Both the position numbers and the translations under genes were made by a program. From positions 479,523 to 543,522 of the forward strand of contig NZ_LT160639.1 in assembly GCF_900048895.1 (NCBI RefSeq): a stretch of DNA of 64,000 bases, in the 5' to 3' direction. The first letter of the stretch is position 1. The number at the start of each line of letters is the position of its first letter. Shown here one piece after another: positions 63,374 through 64,000 of this stretch. A model generated the notes under the pieces. It saw nothing but the letters and a program-made list of their open reading frames with translations. It had not been told where the DNA came from and did no database searches. This DNA is from Neglectibacter timonensis (GTDB taxonomy: Bacteria > Bacillota > Clostridia > Oscillospirales > Acutalibacteraceae).

Positions 63374-64000
63374 TCAGCCCTCTTTTTTCTCATGCAGGCC
63401 CTGAATGCTGTGCTCCAGCTGAGCCTTGATCTCCACGACCGGCGGGGGATTGCCATAGGTGACATTGGGGAAGTTGATGGGCGCGGCCCACTTCACCGCA
63501 TTCGTGATCACCTTCTGGATCTCCGGCTGATGGTAGATCGGGAATACCTCATGGCCGGGACGGAAGTAGAACACTTTCCCCTTCCCTCTGTGGTAGCAGC
63601 AGCCGCTTCGGAACACTTCCCCTCCCTCAAACCAGCTGATGAACACCAGCTCGTCGGGCTGCGGGATGTTGAACCGCTCTCCGTACATCTCCTCGTGCGG
63701 GATGCTGATCTTCTCGTCCAACCCCTCCACGATCGGATGGCTTGGGTCGATCACCCACAGGATCTCCTTCTCTCCGTCCTCTCTCCATTTTAGGTACCCG
63801 GAATTGGTTCCGCACACCTTCCTGAAGATCTTCGATGCATGACCTGAATGCAGCACGATCAGACCCATTCCGTCCTGGATTCTCTGGTGCACTCGGTCCA
63901 CTATCTCATCCTGTACCTGGTCGTGAGCCATATGCCCCCACCAGATCAGCACGTCCGTGTTGTCCAGCACTTCCTGCGTCAGACCGTGCTCCGGCTCCTT
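63374..64000 (-). CDS. ThuA-like domain protein (5' end outside window)
   Basis: The last 208 residues of a ThuA-fold (class I glutamine-amidotransferase-like) protein; the frame is open to the window edge. [35 protein letters not shown] and [11 protein letters not shown] are the family blocks; the GATase Cys is not present, as usual. ThuA genes often accompany Gfo/Idh/MocA oxidoreductases and sugar operons, and roles in 3-keto-sugar metabolism have been proposed. Here it lies upstream of GH31. Confidence 0.88.
   Translation of the reverse strand, partial: KEPEHGLTQEVLDNTDVLIWWGHMAHDQVQDEIVDRVHQRIQDGMGLIVLHSGHASKIFRKVCGTNSGYLKWREDGEKEILWVIDPSHPIVEGLDEKISIPHEEMYGERFNIPQPDELVFISWFEGGEVFRSGCCYHRGKGKVFYFRPGHEVFPIYHQPEIQKVITNAVKWAAPINFPNVTYGNPPPVVEIKAQLEHSIQGLHEKKEG

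Overview
The window (about 53-55% G+C by eye) looks like the chromosome of a spore-forming, anaerobic gut Firmicute of the class Clostridia (Oscillospiraceae/Lachnospiraceae type). The reasons are spoVAC-spoVAD, a T-box leader controlling asnB, strong AGGAGG ribosome binding sites, frequent TTG/GTG starts, LplB/LplC-type sugar transporters and a large glycoside hydrolase set. I see no phage, conjugative, IS or CRISPR module. The mobile-looking DNA consists of small palindromic or tandem repeats.

Layout. 1-5.6 kb: a ComEC-like MBL hydrolase fragment, a small conserved protein, T-box-controlled asnB, a Vat-type acetyltransferase and a phosphohexomutase. 5.7-18.1 kb: one long minus-strand operon running from a strong promoter at 18.05 kb through lplB, lplC, a sugar-binding lipoprotein, a GH2 beta-mannosidase-like enzyme, a GH3 enzyme, an ADP-ribosylglycohydrolase-fold protein and a mannose-6-phosphate isomerase. 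I read it as import and breakdown of a mannose-containing glycan, with a GH38 alpha-mannosidase at 33-36 kb and the phosphohexomutase as likely helpers. 18.3-26 kb: spoVAC/AD, a 58-residue cysteine-rich protein, a PHP hydrolase, a VOC protein, murF, a pepC-type peptidase and murE. 26.2-33.1 kb: a complete phosphate regulon, pstSCAB-phoU-phoB-phoR, behind a Pho-box promoter.

33.1-45.3 kb: GH38 with a tandem 87-bp promoter-bearing repeat, a class B PBP, a secreted CDGTG-repeat protein beside a two-component system, a carboxylesterase, and a sugar isomerase/oxidoreductase pair. 45.3-54.2 kb: tRNA-Gly(GCC), a cold-shock gene with a structured leader, an uncharacterised trio (alpha/beta hydrolase, HxxxDG acyltransferase, zinc-ribbon membrane protein), and a MoxR-DUF58-transglutaminase operon. 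54.2-64 kb: a methionine aminopeptidase remnant, an LTA-synthase-like sulfatase, a divergent RraA/enolase-superfamily pair, a LysR regulator with a small neighbour, a 240-bp structured repeat, GH31 and a truncated ThuA-like gene.

Positions of hairpins, promoters and repeats were read by eye. Family assignments rest on motifs I recognise, not on searches.
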